64,000 nucleotides of DNA from Mycolicibacterium goodii (GTDB lineage Bacteria > Actinomycetota > Actinomycetes > Mycobacteriales > Mycobacteriaceae), in assembly GCF_001187505.1 (NCBI RefSeq), contig NZ_CP012150.1, forward strand, positions 124,001-188,000, given 5' to 3'. The notes under the pieces were generated by a model. That model was not told where the DNA came from. It made no database searches and was given only the letters and a program-made list of their open reading frames with translations. Made by a program: the position numbers and the translations under genes. Positions within the stretch are counted from its first letter, which is position 1. Every line of letters starts with the position of its first letter. Positions 30,048-38,215 of this stretch are shown piece after piece.

Positions 30048-31321
30048 GAAACCTGTTGGCTTTCAACCGGTGCCGCGGCGCCGATGCGCAGCGCGTCGAG
30101 GATCTCGACCAGGGTGTCGTGGTCGCCCACGTTGCCGGGTACGACCACGTAGAGAATGTCGCGGCCGTTGCGGTCTTCGAGTTGCCACACCGACACACCG
30201 GGGCGGATCTGGCCGAGCACGAGGGCGGAGGTGGCGCCGATCCCGGCGCGGGCGACCTCGGCCGACGTGATGCCGCCTTTGGCCACCACGACCGACAGGT
30301 GCGGCACCGCTGCGCGCACCGCGGTGGTCAGCGCCGTCATGATCCGCTCACCATGGCTCAGCGTGTTGTGGTCGGACGACCGGTCGCGTTCGCTCATCAG
30401 CACGGCGAAGGACCGCGCGTCCAGCTGGGCGCGCAGCCGGTCGGCCGCGCGGCGGCCCTCTGCGTCGGGATCGTCGAGGGCACCCGCGGTGTCGACGACG
30501 ACGGGTGCGCCCCACCGGTCGATCACGGGGGCCAGCTGTGCGGTGGCGCCTGCGGTGTGCGATCCGCACACCAACAGCGTCGGCCGCGGCCGGTCGAGCA
30601 GCGGTGCGCCGAGCAGCCCCGGACTCGTGACTCCGGCGAGTTCGGCGGCGACCGGAGCCGCGGTGCGTACCACGATCTTGCGGCCTGCGGCGTCGGCGAT
30701 GGAGATGGCCTCGGCGATCAAGCGGATGTCGGCGTTGTCCACGGCATCGGGCAACACCACGGTGCCCGGCTGTGCGGTGCTCAGCACCGTCGCCAGACCA
30801 CCACCGCGCACCGTTGCCAGCGGAACGGGAACGGCTGTGCGGCCCGACTTCTCGGCCACGTAGTCGGCGAGAACACCGGTGCTGAATCCGAACACCGGAT
30901 CGGCGGCGTATTCGCTTTCGTGCGCGGGCAGGTCGTGGCCGCCGACGTTGACGTAGTGCACCCCGTCGCGGGTGGTGCGGCCACCGTCGGGGAACGCGGG
31001 CACGAACACCATGACGGCGTCGTCGTCGAGAAACACCTCGGTCTCGGCGAAGACGTGGCCACGCAGCGTCGAGTCGCCGCGCAGCACGAACCGGACGGCC
31101 ACGCCGAGGCGTCGGGCGGCTTCTTCGCCGTCTGCCCGGATCCGGCGGACGAGGTCTACCGCGTCCGCCTCGGCGAGTGCGCGGCTGTTGGTCTGCACGT
31201 ACACGCTCTCGGAGTCGCGCAGCGTCTCCTCGATCGCGTCCGCGCTGCACTCCAGCAGTACGCGAACCCCGCTGGCCGACTGCGTACCGGTGGGATCGTC
31301 ATCCAGAACGATTGTCTTCAC
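30044..31321 (-). CDS. Four-carbon acid sugar kinase family protein (DUF1537)
   Basis: 425 residues from the GTG at 31321, which overlaps the transporter stop as GTGA. The N-terminal domain has KTIVLDDDPTGTQSASGVRV with the DDxTG motif, SVYVQTNSRAL, VLRGDSTLRGHVFAE. The C-terminal nucleotide domain has VVVAKGGITSAEVARAGIGA and YVVVPGNVGDHDTLVEIL, matching the KGGITS and PGNxG signatures. DUF1537 proteins phosphorylate threonate, erythronate, 3-oxo-isoapionate and similar acids. The neighbours (dehydrogenase, transporter, class II aldolase) fit oxidation, phosphorylation and aldol cleavage. The particular acid sugar cannot be read from sequence. Confidence 0.88.
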   Translation of the reverse strand: MKTIVLDDDPTGTQSASGVRVLLECSADAIEETLRDSESVYVQTNSRALAEADAVDLVRRIRADGEEAARRLGVAVRFVLRGDSTLRGHVFAETEVFLDDDAVMVFVPAFPDGGRTTRDGVHYVNVGGHDLPAHESEYAADPVFGFSTGVLADYVAEKSGRTAVPVPLATVRGGGLATVLSTAQPGTVVLPDAVDNADIRLIAEAISIADAAGRKIVVRTAAPVAAELAGVTSPGLLGAPLLDRPRPTLLVCGSHTAGATAQLAPVIDRWGAPVVVDTAGALDDPDAEGRRAADRLRAQLDARSFAVLMSERDRSSDHNTLSHGERIMTALTTAVRAAVPHLSVVVAKGGITSAEVARAGIGATSALVLGQIRPGVSVWQLEDRNGRDILYVVVPGNVGDHDTLVEILDALRIGAAAPVESQQVS

Positions 31322-32688
31322 GGCGAAACCTTCGCTTTCGTTGCGGTGCCGGGTGTTTCGGCAGAGTTGATGACCGAGTCGACGGCCGCGCGCTGCGTGG
31401 CGCCCCAGGTCTCGCGCGTCAGGATCGTGCCGACGAGGCCGAGGACACCGCAGCCCAGGTACACCAGCGCAACCCCGGCCCACCCCAGCTGGGCGGCGAC
31501 CGCTGCGGCGATCAGCGGGATGAACCCGGAGATGGCCGCCGAGAACTGATAGCCGATGGAGGCGCCCGACGAGCGGGTGTTGGTCTTGAACAATTCGGCG
31601 AACCAGGTGCCCTGGGTGGCGGCGAGCGCGTCGTGGATGACTGCCAATCCGATGATGTAGACGAGCACGATCAGGACCGTCGAGCCGGTGTTGACCAGCC
31701 AGAACATCGGAAATGCGAACAGGATCAGCAACGCGGTGCCCGCGTAGTAGACCGGCTTTCGGCCCACTTTGTCGGTCAGCATGCCGAACAGGATGGTGGT
31801 GACCGTGCCGGTCGCGGTGGCCGCGATGAGACCGGTGAGTGCGACGGCTTTCGTGGTGATCGGGTCGTCGCCGCTGGTGAGGTAGGACAGCATGTAGGTG
31901 ACGATCACGTAGAAGCCGCCGGATTCGGCCAGGCGCAGTGCGATGATGCGCAGGATGTTGCGCCAGTCGTGGCGGATCACTTCCTTCAGCGGGTTGCTGA
32001 CCACCTTGCCTGCGTCCTTGGTGTCGACGAATTCCGGTGATTCCGAAACCTTGAGCCGGATGATCATGCCCGCCACGATCAGCACCGAGCTCAACAGGAA
32101 CGGCAACCGCCATGCGAGTTCGCTGTCGAGTTGGCTGGAGAGCAGGAAGACCACGTTGGCCAGCAAGACGCCAAGGGGCACACCGGCTTGTGGGATCGCG
32201 GCGTAGCGACCCCGCTTTTTCCACGGCGCGTGCTCGTATGTCATCAGGATCGCGCCACCCCACTCCGCGCCGAACGCGAGGCCCTGGACGACGCGGATGG
32301 CCGTCAGCAGGATCGGCGCCAGAATGCCGACCTGCTGATAGGTCGGTAGGAGGCCGATCATCACGGTGGCGACACCCATGACCAGTAACGCGCCGATCAG
32401 CACCGGCTTGCGGCCGATGCGGTCGCCCAGATACCCGCCGAGCAGGCCGCCGAGGGGTCGCATGGCGAATCCGACGCCGAACGTGGCGAAGCCGATGAGC
32501 ACACCGATCAAGGGATCGTCGGCGTGAAAGAACGCGTCGTTGAAGTACAGGGCCGCGGCGGTCCCGTAGGCCAGGAAGTCGTAGTTCTCGATCGTGGTGC
32601 CGACCGCGCTGCCGATGGCGGTCCGCAGTTTGTCGGGGGAGCCGTGCCGAGCACGCTCCGCTGGTGCCGGGATGGTGGGGGTGTCCAT
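31318..32688 (-). CDS. MFS transporter, metabolite:H+ symporter type
   Basis: A 456-residue, 12-helix major facilitator. It has the loop 2-3 motif GLLGGYLGDRIGRKPVLIGA, RVVQGLAFGAEWGGAILMTY in helix 4-5 and the repeat motif GMLTDKVGRKPVYYAG. This is the metabolite:H+ symporter (MHS) group, which includes proline/betaine, dicarboxylate and shikimate carriers. Its place between the GntR regulator and the DUF1537 kinase suggests import of the acid or polyol used by the cassette. The ATG at 32688 begins MDTPTIPAP. The 72-bp gap to the gntR stop shows no clear terminator. Confidence 0.87.
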   Translation of the reverse strand: MDTPTIPAPAERARHGSPDKLRTAIGSAVGTTIENYDFLAYGTAAALYFNDAFFHADDPLIGVLIGFATFGVGFAMRPLGGLLGGYLGDRIGRKPVLIGALLVMGVATVMIGLLPTYQQVGILAPILLTAIRVVQGLAFGAEWGGAILMTYEHAPWKKRGRYAAIPQAGVPLGVLLANVVFLLSSQLDSELAWRLPFLLSSVLIVAGMIIRLKVSESPEFVDTKDAGKVVSNPLKEVIRHDWRNILRIIALRLAESGGFYVIVTYMLSYLTSGDDPITTKAVALTGLIAATATGTVTTILFGMLTDKVGRKPVYYAGTALLILFAFPMFWLVNTGSTVLIVLVYIIGLAVIHDALAATQGTWFAELFKTNTRSSGASIGYQFSAAISGFIPLIAAAVAAQLGWAGVALVYLGCGVLGLVGTILTRETWGATQRAAVDSVINSAETPGTATKAKVSP

Positions 32689-32760
32689 CAGGATCCGTCT
32701 CTCTCCATTGAGATGTGAGGCAAGGCCTCGATGTCAATGCAGGAGCTGGATTTTCGAACG

Positions 32761-33504
32761 TTATTCGCCGGCCAGCTCGCTGCCGCTGATCTTCAGGTCG
32801 TAGAAGTCGCAGATGTGTGCCTGCATGCGCTGTGCCGCGAGCGGCCCGTCGCGGTCGACGAGGGCTTGCAGGATTTCGCGGTGCTCGCGTCTGACCGTCT
32901 TGGCCGTCTCGCGCCAGTCGGCGAGCGCGGCGTACATCTCGACCATTTGATGGTGGATGGCAGTGCGCAGTGACCCCATGAAGTATGCGGTCAAGGCATT
33001 GCCGGTGGATTGGGAGATCCGAACGTGGAACTCGGCGTCCAGGCGGTTGAAGTCACCGGTCTCGATCGAGGGGTCGTCCATCTGGTCGAGAATGGCGCCG
33101 AGTTCGCGGTGGTCGTCGTCAGTGGATCGATAGGCGGCTTCTCTCGCCGACCACAGCTCGAGCGCCAGCCTGGTCTCCAGCACGTCGTTCCAACTGAAGT
33201 GCGACAGTGCCAGCTGGAGTTTGAGCAAGCTGACCAGCCCGGTGCCCGGGACCGACCGCAGGGCCGCGCCGCCCTCCGACCCGCCGCCGCGGCGGATTTC
33301 GACCACCCCGAGCGCTTCCAGGACGCGCAGCGACTCCCGCAACGAGGGGCGTGACACACCGAGTAGCGCGGCCAGCTCCCGCTCGCTGGGCAGATGGTCT
33401 CCCGGTTGGAGCTGACCGGCGGCGATGCGCTGTTCGATCTGGGCCATCACCTGTTCGTAGGTGCGCAGGCGCTGAACGGGCTCCCAGCGGTCGGCTGCTG
33501 TCAC
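32761..33504 (-). CDS. GntR/FCD regulator of the acid-sugar cassette
   Basis: 247 residues from the GTG at 33504, with AAGGAG about 10 bp upstream. The winged helix at residues 10-75 includes RIAAGQLQPGDHLPSERELA and LLGVSRPSLRESLRVLEALG. The C-terminal FCD domain has the metal-binding pattern: Asp in FNRLDAEFHVRISQSTGN and the His residues in AIHHQMVEM and VRREHREILQAL. It should sense an acid ligand. A palindrome-like TGGTCNGACCA site occurs in its own promoter and in that of the dehydrogenase upstream, so it probably controls both. Confidence 0.87.
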   Translation of the reverse strand: MTAADRWEPVQRLRTYEQVMAQIEQRIAAGQLQPGDHLPSERELAALLGVSRPSLRESLRVLEALGVVEIRRGGGSEGGAALRSVPGTGLVSLLKLQLALSHFSWNDVLETRLALELWSAREAAYRSTDDDHRELGAILDQMDDPSIETGDFNRLDAEFHVRISQSTGNALTAYFMGSLRTAIHHQMVEMYAALADWRETAKTVRREHREILQALVDRDGPLAAQRMQAHICDFYDLKISGSELAGE

Positions 33505-33585
33505 GGTGCGTCGTCTCCTTGTGTCCCGCGCCGCGGGTGGCGGCGCGGCGGATGCATTCACTCATCGTAGGTTCCAAGGTTCGAC

Positions 33586-33602
33586 GGTCTGACCAACTGG
33601 TC
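33586..33602. promoter_or_regulatory. GntR operator candidate, gntR promoter
   Basis: GGTCTGACCA (33586-33595) overlaps GACCAACTGGTC (33591-33602), giving two interleaved palindromes 82-98 bp upstream of the GntR start. The first is the exact reverse complement of the site at 35009-35018 before the dehydrogenase. Both fit TGGTCNGACCA with one mismatch. Binding by the encoded GntR is inference. Confidence 0.55.
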
Positions 33603-33603
33603 G

Positions 33604-34968
33604 CTAGGCGGTGGCGGCGATGTGTTCGGACCGGAATTCCGATTCGAGCTGCCTGCGGATCTTGACGGCGAACTGCGATTCGTCGACGCGCACGTCGTCC
33701 CACGAGATGGTCTCGTCTTTGGCAATGTCACGCACGAGCGTCGCGCCGTGGGCGAGGCCGAGGGGCAAGGCGTTGCGATCGAGGGAGATCTCGGCCGGGG
33801 CGAGCTTGCCGAAGACCGTGAATCCGCCTTCGCCGTCGAGCTTTTCGCCGGCCTTGAGGTCGCGTTTGGCGGTCGTCATGACGTCGCCGCGGAACCCGGT
33901 GGGCGAGCCCGTGGCTTCGTTGCGCAACACGGCCGAGGCGATGCTGACCGCCAGCTCCAGACCGATCATGTGATACGGGCGGTACAGCGAGCCGTAGCGG
34001 CCGGTCTCGTCGGTGTGCACCCCGTACTCGGCGAAGCACTGCACGGCGTAGTCGGTGACGGCCTCGAACGTTACGTACACGCCCCAGCGCAGGTTGTCCG
34101 GAACTTCTTGACCGTCGCGGTACATGCTCGACGCGATCTCGACGGTGCCCCGGCGCGTCAGGCTGCCCCCGGGGAAGCGGTTCTCGCGCAGCACGGTCGG
34201 CAGGTCGTCCTTGCTGGCCGGCGGGAAGAGCAGGCCCTGCTCCTGGGGTAGCAGCCCGGTCGCGTTGGCCACGGCGGCCATCTCGATCGCGGATTTGGTG
34301 CCGTCGAGGAACGAGTTGAACATCTGCGGGTTGTAGTCACCCGAGGCGAGCTGTTCGTCGGTGAATCCGTAGTAATTCCAGACGGTTTCGGGTGTGGAGT
34401 AGTTGTACTCCGGAAGGTACTTGGTGCCCTTGCCTGCCGCGACGACGTCGAAGCCGACGGTTCGGCACCAGTCGACGAGCTCGCAGATCAGGGCGGGCTG
34501 ATCTCCGTAGGCCATCGCGTAGATCACGCCGGCGGCCGCGGCCCGGCGCTGCAGGATCGGGCCCACCATGCAGTCGGCCTCGACGTTGACCATCACCACG
34601 TGCTTGCCGTTGTCGATCGCGGTCACCGCGTGGTAGGTACCGACCAACGGGTTGCCGGTGATCTCCAGGATCACCTCGATGCCCGGGTGGGCCAGCAGTG
34701 CGTCGGCGTTGTCGGTGACCGCCGTGGCGCCGGTGCGCAGCGCCTCGTCGAGCGAACCCGCCGCATACCGATCGGCCGGCCACCCGGTGCGGTTCAAGGC
34801 CGCCTTGGCCTTGGGGACGTTGATGTCGGCGACGCCCACCACATGCAGGCTCGGCGAATTCACCGCCTGGGTGAGAAACATCGACGCGAACTTGCCGGCA
34901 CCGATCACCCCTACGCGTACCGGACCCGACGCTTCGGTTCGTTGCTGCAGGAGCGAGTAGAGGTTCAT
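33604..34968 (-). CDS. NAD(P)-dependent dehydrogenase with C-terminal SAF domain
   Basis: A 454-residue protein. A homoserine-dehydrogenase-like Rossmann domain (VRVGVIGAGKFASMFLTQAV, about residues 17-36) is followed by LEITGNPLVGTYHAVTAIDN and an oxidoreductase core, and the end is a SAF domain (TTAKRDLKAGEKLDGEGGF, ALPLGLAHGATLVRDIAKDE). Proteins of this layout occur in sugar-acid and polyol gene clusters, but their substrates are mostly unassigned. Here it leads a cassette with a DUF1537 kinase and class II aldolase, so it probably oxidises the imported acid or polyol. The ATG at 34968 follows AAGGAAG. Confidence 0.8.
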   Translation of the reverse strand: MNLYSLLQQRTEASGPVRVGVIGAGKFASMFLTQAVNSPSLHVVGVADINVPKAKAALNRTGWPADRYAAGSLDEALRTGATAVTDNADALLAHPGIEVILEITGNPLVGTYHAVTAIDNGKHVVMVNVEADCMVGPILQRRAAAAGVIYAMAYGDQPALICELVDWCRTVGFDVVAAGKGTKYLPEYNYSTPETVWNYYGFTDEQLASGDYNPQMFNSFLDGTKSAIEMAAVANATGLLPQEQGLLFPPASKDDLPTVLRENRFPGGSLTRRGTVEIASSMYRDGQEVPDNLRWGVYVTFEAVTDYAVQCFAEYGVHTDETGRYGSLYRPYHMIGLELAVSIASAVLRNEATGSPTGFRGDVMTTAKRDLKAGEKLDGEGGFTVFGKLAPAEISLDRNALPLGLAHGATLVRDIAKDETISWDDVRVDESQFAVKIRRQLESEFRSEHIAATA

Positions 34969-35008
34969 GCGGACTTCCTTCGACGACTTCGGACTTAGTG
35001 CGGGTAGA

Positions 35009-35018
35009 TGGTCAGACC
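35009..35018. promoter_or_regulatory. GntR operator candidate, dehydrogenase promoter
   Basis: TGGTCAGACC, 41 bp upstream of the dehydrogenase start, is the exact reverse complement of GGTCTGACCA at 33586-33595. The 207-bp gap 34969-35175 otherwise holds CACTATGGTCC and one copy of a 23-bp repeat (35117-35139). No gene is seen in it. Confidence 0.5.
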
Positions 35019-35116
35019 TTCTGTCCGAGACACTATGGTCCAAGTCACCTTGATTCGTCAACTGGGCACCGACTATCTCAAGATCGGGCCGCGCGTGTTC
35101 TCAGCCTGGGACCACG

Positions 35117-35139
35117 TCGGCAAGTCGAATTAGTCGCAG
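35117..35139. repeat. 23-bp direct repeat, left copy
   Basis: TCGGCAAGTCGAATTAGTCG followed by CAG. It recurs at 39594-39616 in the same orientation with one difference (T to A at the eighth base from the right end of the quoted part). The two copies bracket the GntR, lyase, CoA-transferase and transporter genes. No transposase or integrase is nearby. Confidence 0.6.
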
Positions 35140-35175
35140 GACGGTGAGCAGCGAGGATCGGCGGCGCCGCGTTGA

Positions 35176-35817
35176 CTACGGGACCTCTGTTGGCGGCGGC
35201 GTACCCGCGACCGCACTGTGATAGCCGGACCGGATGTGGGCCCGCATGATCGCCTCCACCCAGTCGGGGTCGCGATGCTCCATCGCGTCGACAATCTCCA
35301 GATGATGGCGGGCACTGCGCATCAGCTGCAGTTCGGTATAGACCCGAAAGGTGCGTGAGGCCACCAGGGGTTTCAACATACCCAACGTCATCTCTGCGAC
35401 ACGCGGATTCGGACAGTGCGACACGATCGCGGAATGGAAGGCGTTGTTGAGAACAGCGATCTCCGCCAGGTTCGGATCGTCGGTCACCTTGGCGTACATG
35501 TCGTCGGCCAGCCGCCGCAGCCCCGCGATGTCGTCGTCGGTCATGCGCTCGGACGCCAGGCGGGCCGCATAGGGCTCCATCATCGATCGTGCCGAATACA
35601 TCGCCTCGATCGATTCCGGGGAGTAGTCGACGACGCGGGCTCCCTTGTTCCGCTCGATCGCGATGACGCCGCTGCTGCTCAGCGTCTTGAGCGCCTCGCG
35701 CACCGGGGTGCGGCTCACCCCGAACCGTTCCGCCAGCTCGATCTCGTTGAGCTTCTCGCCGGGTCGGTATGTGCCGGCAACAATCAGATCGAAGATCGCA
35801 TCGCTCAGCTCAGACAA
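35176..35817 (-). CDS. GntR/FCD regulator of the CoA-transferase cassette
   Basis: 213 residues from the TTG at 35817, preceded by GAGGGG. The winged helix starts almost at the N-terminus (LIVAGTYRPGEKLNEIELAE, RFGVSRTPVREALKTLSSSG). The FCD domain has FHSAIVSHCPNPRVAEM, then RSARHHLEIVDAMEHRD. It is the last gene of a CoA-transferase-lyase-gntR operon, so it very likely responds to the operon's substrate or product. TGTATACA at 38102-38109 before the divergent genes is the best operator candidate. Confidence 0.85.
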   Translation of the reverse strand: MSELSDAIFDLIVAGTYRPGEKLNEIELAERFGVSRTPVREALKTLSSSGVIAIERNKGARVVDYSPESIEAMYSARSMMEPYAARLASERMTDDDIAGLRRLADDMYAKVTDDPNLAEIAVLNNAFHSAIVSHCPNPRVAEMTLGMLKPLVASRTFRVYTELQLMRSARHHLEIVDAMEHRDPDWVEAIMRAHIRSGYHSAVAGTPPPTEVP

Positions 35818-35848
35818 TGCTGGCCCCTCGCTCCAGTATCAGACCGAT

Positions 35849-36793
35849 TCAACCAGGCCAGTGTGCACGAGCCACCTCATCTCGCGTACCACCACGGCAC
35901 AGAAATGAGTACGACCCGACGCCGGTCACCTTCTCGACCAAGCGGACCACGTCGAGGTAGCGGTCCAGATCGATCCCGGTATCGACGCCGATGCTGTGCA
36001 ACAGGTTGAGGACATCCTCCATCGGTGCGTTGCCGAGCACGGAGTTGTCGCCGGGGAACCACATGTCGCCCCCGAGCCCACCGAAGGACGCCTCCACCCA
36101 GTCCGCGCCTGCGCCCAGGGCGGCCACGGCGTTGACGGGCCCGAAGCCGTTGCGGTTGTGTAGATGTACGCCCACAGGTAACTCCGGGGCCAGGGATCGG
36201 CACAGTGCGATGCCGCGCTCGAATTCCGCAGGGATCTCCATCCCGCTGGTCCCCGCGAGATACAGCGCGTCGGCTCCCGCGTCGACCACCCGCCGGACGG
36301 CGTCGTCGAGTTCGTGGATGTCGACGGGCCCGCGGCAGGTCGCGAAGAATGCGGTGGCTACCGCGGCGGTCACCTTCTTGCCCGCCCGGTGCGAGTGCTC
36401 GACGACCTCGCCGAGGATCGCCAAAAGTTGTGCCGGCGAGGCATTCTGGTTGCGCCGGGCGGTTTCGGTGTCGATGGGGATCACCATGACGAGCTCGTCG
36501 ATCGCGGTCTCGAGCGCGCGCAGTGCGCCCTTGAGGTTCGGCACCAGCGCCTTATAGGTCACCCCCGGAACCCGTGGCGCATCCGCGATGACGCGCTCGG
36601 CATCGGCGAACTGGGGCAACACCTTGGGATGGGCGAACGAGGTGATCTCCAAAGTGCTGAAACCGGAGGCCAGCAGCCCTTCGAGGATCGCGAGTTTGTC
36701 CTCGGTGCCCACCACGTGTTCGACGGCCTGCAGCCCGTCACGCAGGCCGACGTCGACAACCGTTGCAGTGCTGGGCAGTTCCGCGCCGAACAT
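35849..36793 (-). CDS. HMG-CoA lyase-like protein lacking the catalytic Cys
   Basis: 314 residues, DRE-TIM barrel. The N-terminal motif VVDVGLRDGLQ gives Arg18-Asp19, then EITSFAHPKVLPQFADAE. The metal His pair is VGVHLHNRNG (His210 and His212). Exactly 33 residues later, where HMG-CoA lyase has its catalytic Cys in GLGGC, this protein has Asp243 in GLGGDMWFPGD. The fold and metal site are kept but the acid/base Cys is not, so the substrate may be another 3-hydroxyacyl-CoA such as citramalyl-CoA. The ATG overlaps the CoA-transferase stop as TGATG, so the two are coupled. Confidence 0.82.
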   Translation of the reverse strand: MFGAELPSTATVVDVGLRDGLQAVEHVVGTEDKLAILEGLLASGFSTLEITSFAHPKVLPQFADAERVIADAPRVPGVTYKALVPNLKGALRALETAIDELVMVIPIDTETARRNQNASPAQLLAILGEVVEHSHRAGKKVTAAVATAFFATCRGPVDIHELDDAVRRVVDAGADALYLAGTSGMEIPAEFERGIALCRSLAPELPVGVHLHNRNGFGPVNAVAALGAGADWVEASFGGLGGDMWFPGDNSVLGNAPMEDVLNLLHSIGVDTGIDLDRYLDVVRLVEKVTGVGSYSFLCRGGTRDEVARAHWPG

Positions 36794-38019
36794 CAGATGG
36801 TGCCGTTCCCGGCGAATGTGTCGATGTCCTCGGCGGTGTAGCCGCCCAACCGGGTCAGCACGTCGACCGTGTGTTCCCCGAGCCCGGGCCCGGGCCAGCG
36901 CACCGTGCCGTCGGTGCGGCTCAGCCGGGGGAAGGCGTTTTGCATCGGGACCGAGCCGAGGACCGGGTGTTCGGTCTCGACGATGCTGTGGCGCGCGAGG
37001 AACTGTTCGTCCTCGAGCATGTCGGCAGGCCGGTAGATCTTGCCCACCGGGACGGCGTGTTCGAGCAGCAGCTCTTCGAGCTCTTTGGATTCGTGCTCGG
37101 CGGTGAAGGCGGCGACCAGCCCGTCGAGCTCCTGCTGCCGCTCGCCGCGTGCGATGTGCGAGTTGAACCGCGGATCGGTGGCCAGCTCCGGCTGCCCCAT
37201 CGCCGTGGCCAGACGCGCGAACACCGTGTCCTGGTTGGCCGCGATCAGGATCCAGGCCCCGTCCTTGGTGGGATAGACGTTGCTGGGGGCCACATTCGGC
37301 AGTACCGCCCCGCTGCGCTCGCGTTGGTAGTTCGCCACCACCCACTCCGGGATGATCGACTCCATCACGCCCAGCACGGCTTCGTAGATCGCGGAGTCCA
37401 CCACCTGCCCGCGCCCGCTGCGGGTGCGCTCGTAGACCGCGCTCAGCGTGCCGAGGGCGGCGAACATCGCGGCCAGTGTGTCGCCGATCGAGATTCCGAC
37501 GCGTGACGGAGGGGTCGACGGATCACCGACGACGTAACGCAGCCCACCCATCGCCTCGCCGATCGCCCCGTACCCCGCGCGCGACGAATACGGGCCGGTC
37601 TGACCGAAACCCGAGACCCGCGTGAGGATCAGCGCGGGATCGTGCGCCGACAACTCGGCGTATCCCATCCCCCACCGTTCGAGGGTGCCGGGCCGGAAAT
37701 TCTCGACCACGATGTCGGACTTGGCGATCAGCCGTTTGGCGATCCCCTGCCCTTCCGGTGTCCGCAGATTGACCGTGACGGATTGCTTGTTGCGGCCCAC
37801 CACCGACCACCACATCGACTCCCCCTGCGGCAGACTGCGCCCCCAGACCCGCATCGGGTCGCCGGTTCCGGGTTGTTCGAGTTTGATCACCTCCGCGCCG
37901 AGGTCACCGAGGATCTGACCGCAGAACGGCCCGGCGATCAACTGGCCCATCTCGACGACGCGGAGTCCGACGAGCGGACCCGTGGCGGCGGGTCGGGGGT
38001 TCTGGAGTTGCTGCGTCAT
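36793..38019 (-). CDS. Class III (CaiB/BaiF) CoA-transferase
   Basis: A 408-residue family III CoA-transferase, which moves CoA between carboxylic acids through a glutamyl/aspartyl-CoA anhydride. It has LRVVEMGQLIAGPFCGQILG near the start, GAEVIKLEQPGTGDPMR, VVENFRPGTLERWGMGY, and the catalytic Asp180 in VGISIGDTLAAMFA. It is the first gene of an operon with the lyase-like protein and is divergent from a 2-hydroxycarboxylate transporter. It probably activates the imported acid, with succinyl-CoA or acetyl-CoA as donor. The acid itself is unknown. Confidence 0.9.
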   Translation of the reverse strand: MTQQLQNPRPAATGPLVGLRVVEMGQLIAGPFCGQILGDLGAEVIKLEQPGTGDPMRVWGRSLPQGESMWWSVVGRNKQSVTVNLRTPEGQGIAKRLIAKSDIVVENFRPGTLERWGMGYAELSAHDPALILTRVSGFGQTGPYSSRAGYGAIGEAMGGLRYVVGDPSTPPSRVGISIGDTLAAMFAALGTLSAVYERTRSGRGQVVDSAIYEAVLGVMESIIPEWVVANYQRERSGAVLPNVAPSNVYPTKDGAWILIAANQDTVFARLATAMGQPELATDPRFNSHIARGERQQELDGLVAAFTAEHESKELEELLLEHAVPVGKIYRPADMLEDEQFLARHSIVETEHPVLGSVPMQNAFPRLSRTDGTVRWPGPGLGEHTVDVLTRLGGYTAEDIDTFAGNGTI

Positions 38020-38101
38020 CTGGGACTACTCCCTCAAATCGATCGTGATGTATGCACTTTTAAATTTCCGGAATGAAAAAAGCCTAGATGAGGAGATGCC
38101 G

Positions 38102-38120
38102 TGTATACAACTTGTTGACA
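38102..38120. promoter_or_regulatory. TGTATACA palindrome beside a -35-like TTGACA
   Basis: TGTATACA (38102-38109) is a perfect 8-bp palindrome in an AT-rich stretch of the 196-bp divergent gap. TTGACA at 38115-38120 is a good -35 box for the transporter, about 95 bp before its start. An operator next to the promoter fits control by the GntR at 35176-35817. Elsewhere in the gap TGTATGCACTTTTAA is the only other notable motif. Confidence 0.4.
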
Positions 38121-38215
38121 GCCGTGACGCGGAGCACATAGCCTTCCGTGCGTTGTCACCCCGACGGTGCAGGCCGCCAGTCCCCGGCCCGTCGCCGCGA
38201 TTCGTTAGGAGCACG

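Noticed and set aside
31322..32737. N-terminal extension of the DUF1537 kinase frame
   Set aside because: It is Arg/His-rich shadow sequence over the MFS gene; the GTGA overlap at 31318-31321 fixes the kinase start.
37346..38010. Minus-strand frame joining the lyase upstream
   Set aside because: Overlaps the CoA-transferase out of frame; TGATG at 36791-36795 sets the lyase start.
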